Part shown: piece after piece, positions 18,279 through 25,922 of the stretch | How positions within the stretch are numbered: the first letter of the stretch is position 1 | How the letters are laid out: each line of letters starts with the position of its first letter | Source of the DNA: Sulfuritalea sp. | GTDB taxonomy: Bacteria > Pseudomonadota > Gammaproteobacteria > Burkholderiales > Rhodocyclaceae | DNA: 34,921 nt | Direction of reading: 5' to 3' | NCBI GenBank assembly: GCA_030247575.1 | Contig: JAOTRV010000040.1 | Coordinates: 1 to 34,921, forward strand | Made by a program: the position numbers and the translations under genes | The notes under the pieces: generated by a model | Seen by the model: the letters and a program-made list of their open reading frames with translations, nothing else | The model's database searches: none | Told to the model about the DNA's origin: nothing

Positions 18279-19166
18279 ATGGCATTGCAATCGCTAGATA
18301 TCGCCCGCCGCTCGGCGACGACCACTCCGGCACCCGGCGTCCGGCAGACCACGGAAGTGGCCAAGCTGATCGACGTTTCCACCTGCATCGGCTGCAAGGC
18401 CTGCCAGGCGGCGTGCATGGAATGGAACGACATCCGCGACGAAGTCGGCGTCAACCACGGCGTCTACGACAATCCGATCGACCTGACGGCCAAGTCGTGG
18501 ACCGTGATGCGCTTCGCCGAAGTCGAGGAGAAAGGCAAGCTGGAGTGGCTGATCCGCAAGGACGGCTGCATGCATTGCGCCGATCCGGGCTGCCTCAAGG
18601 CCTGTCCGGCGCCCGGCGCCATCATCCAGTACGCCAACGGCATCGTCGATTTCCACCAGGAAAACTGCATCGGCTGCGGCTACTGCATCACCGGCTGTCC
18701 CTTCAACATTCCGCGCATCTCGCAGGAGGACAGCAAGGCCTACAAGTGCTCGCTGTGTTCCGACCGGGTGGCCGTCGGCCAGGCTCCGGCCTGCGCCAAG
18801 GCCTGCCCGACCGGCGCCATCCAGTTCGGCTCGAAGGAGCAGATGAAGGATTACGCCGCCAAGCGCCTGGTCGACCTCAAGGCGCGCGGCTACGACAAGG
18901 CGGGGCTCTACGATCCTGCCGGGGTGGGCGGCACGCACGTCATGTACGTGCTGCACCACGCCGACCGGCCGGAGCTCTACAAGGGCCTGCCCGCAGACCC
19001 CAGCATCAGTCCGCTGGTGTCGTTGTGGAAGGGCTTTGCCAAGCCGCTGGCGACCGTGGCAATGGCCGCCGTGGCACTGGGCAGCCTGTTCCACTACGTG
19101 ATGAAGGGGCCGAACGAGGTGTCCAAGGAGTTGGAAGACGAAATGGAAAAGGAGGATGCAAAATGA
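18279..19166 (+). CDS. fdnH: Formate dehydrogenase-N type beta (iron-sulfur) subunit
   Basis: Electron-transfer subunit linking the alpha subunit to the cytochrome b subunit. The 295 residues contain four [4Fe-4S] clusters: [51 protein letters not shown], and CSLC ... [12 protein letters not shown]-terminal membrane anchor helix (about 258-280, [19 protein letters not shown]) is followed by an acidic tail; in E. coli FdnH this single helix faces the cytoplasm from the periplasm. AGGAGG sits 6 bp upstream of ATG 18279. The stop overlaps the gamma-subunit start (ATGA). Confidence 0.96.
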   Translation: MALQSLDIARRSATTTPAPGVRQTTEVAKLIDVSTCIGCKACQAACMEWNDIRDEVGVNHGVYDNPIDLTAKSWTVMRFAEVEEKGKLEWLIRKDGCMHCADPGCLKACPAPGAIIQYANGIVDFHQENCIGCGYCITGCPFNIPRISQEDSKAYKCSLCSDRVAVGQAPACAKACPTGAIQFGSKEQMKDYAAKRLVDLKARGYDKAGLYDPAGVGGTHVMYVLHHADRPELYKGLPADPSISPLVSLWKGFAKPLATVAMAAVALGSLFHYVMKGPNEVSKELEDEMEKEDAK

Positions 19167-19786
19167 TCCGCAATCCAAAGGACCTGCAACGCTACACGGC
19201 CGAAGAGCGGGCCAACCACTGGGTCGTCGGCATCTGCTTCATCCTGCTCGCGCTGTCCGGCCTGGCCTTCTTCCATCCGGCCTTCTATCCGCTGGTGCAA
19301 CTGTTCGGCGGCGGGGTCTGGGCGCGCATCCTGCACCCCATCATCGGCTGGCTGATGATGATCGGCTTCGTCGTCATGTACTTCCGCTTCCGGGCGCTGA
19401 ACAGGATGGAGCCGGCCGACAGGGAGTGGCTCGACCGCGTCGGCGAAATGATGGACGGCAACGACCACAACATGCCGGAACAGGGCAAGTACAACGGCGG
19501 CCAGAAGGCGATGTTCTGGGCCATGTCGGTGTGCATGCTGCTGCTGTTCGTCTCCGGCATCATCCTGTGGCGCGCCTATTTCAGCTTCCCGGTGGATGTG
19601 GTGCGCCTCGGCGCCGTGGTGCATTCGGCGATCGCCGCGATCATGATCGCGATGATCTTCGTGCACGTCTATGCCGCACTCTGGGTCAGGGGCACGGTAC
19701 GCGCCATGGTCTACGGCACGGTCACCCGGGCCTGGGCCAAGCAGCATCACCGCGCGTGGTATCGTCAGGTCACCGGCAAGTCGTAA
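19163..19786 (+). CDS. fdnI: Formate dehydrogenase gamma (cytochrome b556) subunit
   Basis: Integral membrane di-heme cytochrome that passes electrons from FdnH to quinone. The 207 residues have four membrane helices and candidate heme-ligand histidines at 19 (ERANHWVVG), 58 (ILHPIIGW), 154 (VVHSAIAAI) and 168 ([10 protein letters not shown]), matching the FdnI/FdoI arrangement. GGAGG lies upstream of ATG 19163, which overlaps the TGA of fdnH. It is the last gene of the operon, with a rho-independent terminator 30 bp downstream. Confidence 0.96.
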   Translation: MIRNPKDLQRYTAEERANHWVVGICFILLALSGLAFFHPAFYPLVQLFGGGVWARILHPIIGWLMMIGFVVMYFRFRALNRMEPADREWLDRVGEMMDGNDHNMPEQGKYNGGQKAMFWAMSVCMLLLFVSGIILWRAYFSFPVDVVRLGAVVHSAIAAIMIAMIFVHVYAALWVRGTVRAMVYGTVTRAWAKQHHRAWYRQVTGKS

Positions 19787-19815
19787 GCGCCGGGCTGATC
19801 TTCTGCCCACCCCAT

Positions 19816-19844
19816 ACCCGCGGGCTTCGGCTCGCGGGTTTTTT
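19816..19844 (+). terminator. Rho-independent terminator after fdnGHI
   Basis: ACCCGCG (19816-19822) and CGCGGGT (19833-19839) form a 7-bp stem with a 10-base loop containing CTTCGG, followed by a run of six T (19839-19844). Confidence 0.9.
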
Positions 19845-19871
19845 ATGTCTCCTGTCGATCGACCCACACCA

Positions 19872-20795
19872 ATGAGCGCCACTGCACAAACCCCCATCAT
19901 CCCGATCAAGTCCAGCAGCGAACCGCCACACGTCATTGCACCCGATGCCGCAACAATTTACGCCACGCGTGCGCAGCGTTTCGATCAGCTGGCCGAGGGC
20001 CACTCCCTGGGCGACTGGCTGCGTTTTCTTGCCACCATCACGCGCGCCCAGCATGCCGCGCTGCAATCCCTGCCCGCGCTGGCGCTGCCCGAGGCAAGCC
20101 AGTTGGCGCGCACCCGAGAGCACCGCATGCCGCCGCTGCCGGCACAATCGTGGCCGCGGGATCCGCTCTGGCAGACCGCCCTGCGCGAGATCGCCGTCGC
20201 GATCGCCGACGCGGCGCCGGAACCCGCCAAAAAGGATCTCGCCCGCCTCGCCGGCTTCGATGACGAACGCCTCGAGGCGCTGGCCGGGCGCGTGCTGCAT
20301 ACCGAGCTCTATGGCGACGACGTGGCCCTGCTGCCCTACGTCGCGGCGGCCTTGCAGGTGGTGTGGACCGCCGGCGCCGCACGCCTCGGCGCCAGCCGGA
20401 TCAGCGCACTCGACGTGCCCGGCGTCTGCCCCTGCTGTGGATTCCTGCCGGTCGCCAGCGTGGTGCGCGGCGTCGGCGAAGTCGGCAATCTGCGCTATCT
20501 CCACTGCGCCTTGTGCAATACCGAATGGAACCTGGTGCGCATCAAGTGCAGCAGTTGCGACGCCACCGAAGGCATCAGCTATCGCCATCTCGAAGCGAAA
20601 GGCCTGCAGGGCGCCGACGCCGTGCGCGCCGAGATCTGCGACTCATGCAAGAGCTATCTCAAGATCGTCTATCAGGAGAAAGGCCCGGTCGACCCCGTGG
20701 CTGACGATCTCGCCACGCTGGCGCTCGACATCCTGGTCGACGAGGCCGGCTACGCCCGCAGCGGGCCCAACCTGCTGCTGGCGCCGGGAGGCTGA
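19872..20795 (+). CDS. fdhE: Formate dehydrogenase accessory protein FdhE
   Basis: Cytoplasmic iron-binding maturation factor required for active Tat-exported formate dehydrogenase. The 307 residues match the family length (E. coli 309). Four CxxC pairs typical of the FdhE rubredoxin-like domains are visible: CPCCGFLP, CALCNTEWN, CSSCDATEG and CDSCKSYLK. ATG 19872 has no clear ribosome site; an in-frame ATG at 19845 directly follows the terminator T-tract and would add nine residues. Expression probably relies on read-through of the terminator or on a promoter I cannot see. A repeat copy begins 6 bases after its stop. Confidence 0.94.
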   Translation: MSATAQTPIIPIKSSSEPPHVIAPDAATIYATRAQRFDQLAEGHSLGDWLRFLATITRAQHAALQSLPALALPEASQLARTREHRMPPLPAQSWPRDPLWQTALREIAVAIADAAPEPAKKDLARLAGFDDERLEALAGRVLHTELYGDDVALLPYVAAALQVVWTAGAARLGASRISALDVPGVCPCCGFLPVASVVRGVGEVGNLRYLHCALCNTEWNLVRIKCSSCDATEGISYRHLEAKGLQGADAVRAEICDSCKSYLKIVYQEKGPVDPVADDLATLALDILVDEAGYARSGPNLLLAPGG

Positions 20796-20800
20796 GGCCG

Positions 20801-20824
20801 GAGTCGACGCTGGCGACACGGCGA
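20801..20824 (+). repeat. Dispersed short repeat, copy B (after fdhE)
   Basis: GAGTCGACGCTGGCG followed by ACACGGCGA: exact core match to the gatA and selA copies, here in noncoding DNA and directly joined to a REP-like hairpin. Confidence 0.75.
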
Positions 20825-20836
20825 AATGAATCCGTC

Positions 20837-20991
20837 ACCCCGGCGAAAGCCGGGGTCCAGGGTCGTCCCATGCCCCGGCGGGCCGGCCGCATCGTCGCTC
20901 CTGAACGCCGGCCTGCGACTTTCCTCGCGGCGGGGCCGCGCCAGATTCTGGAAGCTTCTTCGATCTCGTTGGCCCGTCGTGCCGGCACGAC
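20837..20991. repeat. REP-like palindromes in the fdhE downstream spacer
   Basis: The 300-bp spacer 20796-21095 holds no gene that I can see. It contains ACCCCGGC-GAAA-GCCGGGGT (20837-20856), a perfect 8-bp stem with a GAAA tetraloop of the kind common in proteobacterial extragenic repeats. A perfect 16-bp palindrome, GTCGTGCCGGCACGAC, lies at 20976-20991. The first hairpin could also act as a transcript end or RNA stabiliser; there is no T-tract. Confidence 0.65.
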
Positions 20992-21095
20992 AGGCGCGGC
21001 GTCTTTGCCTTTGACTTCCATATCCGCATGAGAGCAGTCAGTCCCCGGCACCCGATGCTAGAATCCATTGTCATTTACCTGCGGATACCTTCGAC

Positions 21096-22976
21096 ATGAA
21101 GCTTCTCCTGAATTCCCGATTGGCGGCGCTGATTCTTATCCTCCTGAACTGCGGCCCTGCGCCTGCTGCAACCGAGGAAGCGCTCGACCCACAGGTTCGC
21201 TTCGGCCGCTACCATGCCGCATATGTGATCAGCGCCGACGGCAAGGCGACCGAGACCCACGAATGGACCAAGACCGTGCTTCGCGAGTCGGCGCTGGAGG
21301 GCAGCAAGACGGCTGTGATCGGGCACAGCACCAGTGCGCAGAAGGCCGAGGTATTGGCGGCCTACACGCTGAAGGCCGACGGACGACGCATCGAAGTGCC
21401 GAAGGACAACTACCAGCTCGAGGTCAATAGCGGCAAGGGCAAGGACTCGCCGATGTTCTCGGACTGGACGACGCTGACGGTGGTGTTTCCGGATCTCGCC
21501 GTCGGCGACACCGTGGCGCTCTCTTACCGGCTGACCGACACCGAGGCGATGTTTCCCGGGCACTTCTCCGCGGGTCAGTTGTTCTACCGGAATACCGCCC
21601 ACGACGATATCCGGGTGCGCTTCGACTACCCGGCGTCGATGTGGGTGCAGTTCGAGGGGCGCGGCATGAAGGAGTCGCTCGACACGACGCAGGGCGGGCG
21701 CCGCGTCGTCGAATGGACCTGGGCCAATCCCAAGCCGGTCAAGCCGACGCGGCGCGACTGGTCGGTGTTCGATCCGGAAAAGGAAGTCGGCTATGCCTTC
21801 TCGACCTTCCGCAATTACGCCGAGATCGCCGCCGCCTACGGCGTGCGCGCCAACCCCAAGGCGGCGGTGACCGAGCGGATCGCGAAACTGGCGGGCGAGA
21901 TCGTCAAAGGCAAGGCCGGCAAGAAGGAGCAGGCGCGCGCGCTGTATGAATGGGTGGCGACCCACATCACCTACGGCGGCAACTGCATCGGCGTCGGCGC
22001 CGTGGTACCGCGCGACATCGACCTGGTGCTCGACAACAAGATGGGCGACTGCAAGGATCACGCGACGCTGCTGCAGGCGCTGCTCACGGCAACGGGGATC
22101 AGGAGTACGCAGGCGCTGGTGAATGCCGGATCGACCTATCGCCTGCAGCGCATCCCCATGGTGTTCGGCGTCAATCACGTCATGACTTACCTGCCGGACT
22201 TCGACCTGTTCGTCGACTCCACCTCGGACTCGACCCCCTTCGGCATGCTGCCTTTCAATGATCAGGACAAGCCGGTGCTGCTGGTCGAGGGCCATCGCGA
22301 TGGCTTCCGGACGCCGGTGCCGCCGGCCGCGCAGAACCGGCAGACGGTGCGCAGCCTGATGAAGGTGGCGCCAGACGGTTCGATCTCGGGCAGCGTGGAA
22401 GTGACACAGGCCGGCCGCGACGCCGTGGCAGCCCGCGCCTGGGCGCGCAACATGACGCGGGAAGTCGAGCAGGATCTGGTGAAGAATGCCTTCCGCCGGA
22501 TGGGCATCATCGGCAGCGGGACCATGGAGAAGGACGATCCCAAGGCCCTGATCGACAGTTACCGCTACAAGGCCAGCTTCAAGGCCGAAAAGTTCATGAA
22601 GACGCCCGGCGCTGGCGCCTTCTACATTTTTCCGCCGCTCGGCATCGCCCAGCCGATTATCGGCGCGGTGCAATCGGTGATGGAGCCGGAGCCGGAAGCC
22701 GATGTCGCCTGCCTCGGCGGCAACCTGACCGAGGAGTATGTGATCGAGCTGCCGAAGGGCATCAAGGTCCTGTCGCTGCCCGGCGACCTCAAGGTCGGCA
22801 ACGAACTGGCGTCCTATCAAGCCAGCTACAAGCTGAAGGGCACTACGCTGACGGTCAGGCGTGTGCTGGACGATCGCACCAAGGGCAACGTCTGCGCGCC
22901 CGAGGTCTTTGCCAAGTACCGGCCGGTTGCCGCAAAGATCATCGACAACCTCAAGGAGCAGGTGTTGTACAAATAG
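21096..22976 (+). CDS. Exported DUF3857 / transglutaminase-like protein
   Basis: Probable periplasmic protein of 626 residues with a signal peptide (MKLLLNSRLAALILILLNCG; a Cys at 19 could be a lipobox, LLNC being weak). A DUF3857 beta-sandwich (about 40-240) precedes a transglutaminase/protease-like core with an intact triad: Cys in NKMGDCKDHATLL, His in NHVMTYLP, Asp in LFVDSTSD. A second beta-rich domain lies at the C-terminus. Substrate unknown; homologous proteins are annotated only as transglutaminase-domain proteins. ATG 21096 is the first start of the frame. It stands alone between the repeat-rich spacer and the thioredoxin-like gene. Confidence 0.85.
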   Translation: MKLLLNSRLAALILILLNCGPAPAATEEALDPQVRFGRYHAAYVISADGKATETHEWTKTVLRESALEGSKTAVIGHSTSAQKAEVLAAYTLKADGRRIEVPKDNYQLEVNSGKGKDSPMFSDWTTLTVVFPDLAVGDTVALSYRLTDTEAMFPGHFSAGQLFYRNTAHDDIRVRFDYPASMWVQFEGRGMKESLDTTQGGRRVVEWTWANPKPVKPTRRDWSVFDPEKEVGYAFSTFRNYAEIAAAYGVRANPKAAVTERIAKLAGEIVKGKAGKKEQARALYEWVATHITYGGNCIGVGAVVPRDIDLVLDNKMGDCKDHATLLQALLTATGIRSTQALVNAGSTYRLQRIPMVFGVNHVMTYLPDFDLFVDSTSDSTPFGMLPFNDQDKPVLLVEGHRDGFRTPVPPAAQNRQTVRSLMKVAPDGSISGSVEVTQAGRDAVAARAWARNMTREVEQDLVKNAFRRMGIIGSGTMEKDDPKALIDSYRYKASFKAEKFMKTPGAGAFYIFPPLGIAQPIIGAVQSVMEPEPEADVACLGGNLTEEYVIELPKGIKVLSLPGDLKVGNELASYQASYKLKGTTLTVRRVLDDRTKGNVCAPEVFAKYRPVAAKIIDNLKEQVLYK

Positions 22977-23079
22977 CCGCAGGCGATTGGGTCGCCGTGC
23001 GGCGTTTTCCGGAACCAATTCCCGAATTACACTGTCACCCCTTCAATCCGGTCGACGGATGCAACCCGAGGAATCCCGA

Positions 23080-23583
23080 ATGAAACGCCTGCTTTCCGTT
23101 TTTGCCCTGCTTCTTGCCGCCGCTTTCAGCCTGCCGGCCGCCGCAGAGGCCGACCACCTCGACGGCGTGGTGCCGCTGACGAGGGACGACATCGCCGCCG
23201 TGGCGCAGATCAAATCCACCCCTGCGCGCCATGTCCTGCTCTACTTCGGCGATCACCTGAACTGAGGGGCGTGCCGCTACACCGTGAGTGTGCTGCGCAA
23301 ACCCGAAGTCAGCGCCAGATACATGCGCAACTATGTCGGCGCCCACGCCGATTTCGGCGAACTGGACCTCGACGACGAGGACCCGCGTCACGCCATGGTT
23401 CAGCGCCACAACCCGCGCAAGCTGCGGCCGATGCTGGTTTTTCTCGATGGCCAGGGCAAGGAAGTCACGCGCTTCACCGGCCGCCTCAACAGCGCAGAGG
23501 AGGCGCTGCTGCTCGACCGTTTTGTTGCGGAGAAGCACTACCGGAAGACGAACTTTCCGAGCTTCAAGGCGGCGCAACGCTAG
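23080..23583 (+). CDS. Candidate selenoprotein: exported thioredoxin-like protein with UxxC active site
   Basis: Read through TGA 23263-23265, one frame gives 167 residues: a Sec signal peptide (MKRLLSVFALLLAAAFSLPA, cleavage near AAAEA), a short lead, then a thioredoxin-like strand HVLLYFGDHLN. The UGA follows at residue 62 and then GAC, making U62-G-A-C65, exactly a CxxC redox site with the first Cys replaced. The fold continues: helix RYTVSVLRKPEVSARYM, strand DFGELDLDDE, the PMLVFLDGQGKEVTRFTG strand pair with cis-Pro-like LRPMLVF, and helix SAEEALLLDRFVAE. A SECIS-like hairpin follows the UGA. GAGG lies upstream of ATG 23080. The 3' end overlaps the convergent HPP gene by 20 bp. Alternative: a pseudogene, or separate pieces starting at GTG 23284; the matched codon position argues against it. 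Confidence 0.75.
23263..23298 (+). promoter_or_regulatory. Candidate UGA(Sec) and SECIS-like hairpin of the thioredoxin-like gene
   Basis: After UGA (23263-23265) the RNA can form GC-U-ACAC-CGUGA-GUGU-GC (23276-23293), with a bulged U at 23278 and a loop starting 18 bases after the UGA with G at its second position. GCG (23269-23271) and CGC (23296-23298) can close a lower stem. Bulge and loop distances are within one base of those of the fdnG element. Confidence 0.65.
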
Positions 23584-24328
23584 TCCCGCTGCCGGCGGCG
23601 GCAGCCACCTGTGCTTCCATCTCGCGGTGGCGTCCGGTGGCGAGGCCGTAGATGCGCAGCAGGTCTTCTTCGGAAACGTCGATGAAGGAATCCATCTGCG
23701 TCAGCGCGAAGACGAAGTCTTCATGCGAAATCGCCTCGTAGGCGGCGACGGCGGCTTCCGTCCTGGCGGCACGGCGCGCCAGGAAAACCGGATAGCGGCG
23801 CCACGGAAAGAGCGCGTTGAATGCGACGGCGACCGCGAGCAGGACCACGGCATTGAGCAGCACCGGCGACAGCACGAAACCGAAACCCAGGGCGCGCAGA
23901 GGCTCGCCGCCGAGAACCGCCGCCAGCGCGGTTGCGCCTCCGGGCGGATGAATGCAGCGCAGGTAGTGCATCGCACCGATGGATAGGCCGACGGCGGCAG
24001 CGGCCGCCAGACCCGCATCCGGCACCAGCCGTGCGCAGGAGACACCGATCAGGGCAGACACCAGATGCCCGCCGATCACCGGCCAGGGCTGCGACAGCGC
24101 CCCGTGCGGCACGGCGAACACCAGCACGGTCGAGGCCCCGATTGAAAATATCACCAGCGGTGCGACCGCAGCCGGGCCGCCGACTGCATGGCCGGCGAAA
24201 TAAACGGCCAGCAGGCCGACAAAGCCGCCGAGCGCCGATACCAGCCGTTCGCGATGGCTGACCGGGCTCAACTCGATGCCCAGGATTTTCTGCCACGACG
24301 ACTGCGCCGCCGGATTCCGTGAATTCAT
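23564..24328 (-). CDS. HPP family membrane protein
   Basis: Integral membrane protein with the signature IHPPGGATALAAVLGG of the HPP family; some plastid members are linked to nitrite transport. The 254 residues have a short cytoplasmic N-terminus, about five membrane helices (45-185) and a C-terminal soluble tail (SHEDFVFALTQMDSFIDVSEEDLLRI). Unlike many family members there is no CBS-domain pair at the C-terminus. I chose ATG 24328 because GGAGGAG lies 6 bp upstream; an in-frame ATG at 24343 is within that leader. It is convergent with the thioredoxin-like gene (20-bp overlap) and divergent from selA. Confidence 0.88.
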   Translation of the reverse strand: MNSRNPAAQSSWQKILGIELSPVSHRERLVSALGGFVGLLAVYFAGHAVGGPAAVAPLVIFSIGASTVLVFAVPHGALSQPWPVIGGHLVSALIGVSCARLVPDAGLAAAAAVGLSIGAMHYLRCIHPPGGATALAAVLGGEPLRALGFGFVLSPVLLNAVVLLAVAVAFNALFPWRRYPVFLARRAARTEAAVAAYEAISHEDFVFALTQMDSFIDVSEEDLLRIYGLATGRHREMEAQVAAAAGSGTSVAPP

Positions 24329-24523
24329 CCCCCACTCCTCCATCAGGCCCTTGCATGCGGGCTTTTTTGTCCGCGCCCACTATAAGCAATAGCTGCCGCC
24401 ACGCCAGCAAAAAATCGCATGGCGAGCATCAAGCGGCATTATCGCGATGGCTTTTCGATTCTCGCCCGCGGCAGGATGCTTTAAGATGCAAACTTCTCGT
24501 TTCTGCCCGGTTCGGGTGAAATC

Positions 24524-25921
24524 ATGAACCCACTCTCCCGCCTTCCCTCCGTCGACCGCCTGCTTTCAGCTGCGGCGCCCGCCGCCCTGACCGAGTCCCA
24601 CGGCCGCGCCGTTGTCACGGCTGTCGTGCGCGACGTACTCGCCGCCGCGCGCGCCGCGATCAAGGACGGCGGCGCGCTGGCCGACGAAGCGGAACTGATT
24701 GCAAGAGTCGACGCTGGCGTCACGGCAAGAATGCAGCCGAAGCTGCGACCGGTATTCAATCTGACCGGCACCGTGCTGCACACCAATCTCGGCCGCGCGC
24801 CACTGCCCGAAGAAGCCGTGCAGGCGCTGATCGCCGCGGCGCGCAATCCCTGTGCGCTGGAATACGACATCGAATCCGGCGGCCGCGGCGACCGCGACAA
24901 CGTGGTCAACGAACTCCTTTGCGAGCTGACCGGCGCCGAAGCCGCCACCGTGGTGAACAACAACGCCGCGGCCGTGTTCCTGCTGCTCAACACCCTGGCG
25001 CAGAAAAAGCAGGTGGTCGTTTCGCGCGGGGAGCTGATCGAAATCGGCGGCGCCTTCCGCGTGCCCGACATCATGAGCCGCGCCGGCGCGAAGCTGGTCG
25101 AGGTCGGCACCACCAACCGCACCCATCTCAAGGATTTCGCGGAGAACATCACCCCGCGCACCGCGATGCTGATGAAAGTGCACGCCAGCAACTACGCGAT
25201 CCACGGCTTCACCCATGCCGTGCCCGAAGCCGAACTCGCCACGCTGGCGCACCAACACGACCTGCCCTTCGTGATCGACCTCGGCAGCGGCACGCTGGCC
25301 GATCTCGCCGCCTACGGCCTGCCGCACGAGCCGACGCCGGCGGAAGCCATTGCCGCCGGCGCCGACCTGGTCACCTTCTCCGGCGACAAGCTGCTGGGCG
25401 GGCCGCAGGCCGGCCTGCTGGTGGGTCGCAAGGATCTGATCGCCAGAATCAAGAAGAACCCGCTGAAGCGCGCGCTGCGCGTCGGCAAGCTGACGCTCGC
25501 CGCGCTGGAAGCCGTACTGGCCCTCTACCGCGATCCCGATCGTCTGCACCTGCGCGTCACCGCCGTGCGCCAATTGACGCGCCCGGAAGCAGAGATCGCG
25601 GCGCAAGCGGCGCGCCTGCTGCCCGCGCTGCGGTCGGCCCTGGCCGGACTGCCGGTGACGACGGAAATCGTCGCGCTGAAATCGCAGATCGGCTCCGGCT
25701 CGCTGCCGGTGGAGCGCCTGCCCTCGGCCGGCTTCGCCATCAAGCCGCAGGGGAAAAAGGGCGGCGTGCTCAATCGCATCGAGCGGAGCCTGCGCGCCCT
25801 GTCCATGCCGGTGATCGGCCGCATCGAGGACGGTGCGTTGCTGCTCGACCTGCGCTGCCTCCAGCCGCACGAAGAAGCCGAATTCGCCGCATCGCTGGCG
25901 ACGCTGAACATTCTCAACTAG
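24524..25921 (+). CDS. selA: L-seryl-tRNA(Sec) selenium transferase
   Basis: PLP enzyme that converts Ser-tRNA(Sec) to Sec-tRNA(Sec) using selenophosphate; it works as a large ring-shaped oligomer. The 465 residues show the N-terminal SelA helix bundle, FNLTGTVLHTNLGRAPLP, VNNNAAAVFLLLN, RGELIEIGGAFRVPDIM, GTTNRTH and the PLP lysine 289 in FSGDKLLGGPQAG. Residues 61-68 (RVDAGVTA), just before the core domain, are encoded by a copy of the dispersed 25-bp repeat, in the same frame as in gatA. The start ATG 24524 is preceded by a weak purine stretch. The stop is one base from selB, so selA-selB-selC form a compact unit. Confidence 0.96.
   Translation: MNPLSRLPSVDRLLSAAAPAALTESHGRAVVTAVVRDVLAAARAAIKDGGALADEAELIARVDAGVTARMQPKLRPVFNLTGTVLHTNLGRAPLPEEAVQALIAAARNPCALEYDIESGGRGDRDNVVNELLCELTGAEAATVVNNNAAAVFLLLNTLAQKKQVVVSRGELIEIGGAFRVPDIMSRAGAKLVEVGTTNRTHLKDFAENITPRTAMLMKVHASNYAIHGFTHAVPEAELATLAHQHDLPFVIDLGSGTLADLAAYGLPHEPTPAEAIAAGADLVTFSGDKLLGGPQAGLLVGRKDLIARIKKNPLKRALRVGKLTLAALEAVLALYRDPDRLHLRVTAVRQLTRPEAEIAAQAARLLPALRSALAGLPVTTEIVALKSQIGSGSLPVERLPSAGFAIKPQGKKGGVLNRIERSLRALSMPVIGRIEDGALLLDLRCLQPHEEAEFAASLATLNILN
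24704..24728 (+). repeat. Dispersed short repeat, copy C (inside selA)
   Basis: AGAGTCGACGCTGGCG followed by TCACGGCAA, translated as R-V-D-A-G-V-T-A. The core is identical to copies A and B. Confidence 0.75.
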
Positions 25922-25922
25922 C

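Noticed and set aside
21075-23018. 647-codon open frame on the minus strand
   Set aside because: Shadow of the transglutaminase-like gene; composition is biased to R, H, G and V without motifs.
23284-23583. Separate 99-residue gene starting at GTG 23284
   Set aside because: No ribosome site, starts inside the thioredoxin fold without its first strand and active site; it fits better as the 3' part of the UGA-containing gene.
24345-24368. Possible plus-strand terminator (short stem then six T) between the HPP gene and selA
   Set aside because: The stem is only about six pairs with a G-T, and no plus-strand gene ends close to it; it lies in the HPP leader and may be chance.
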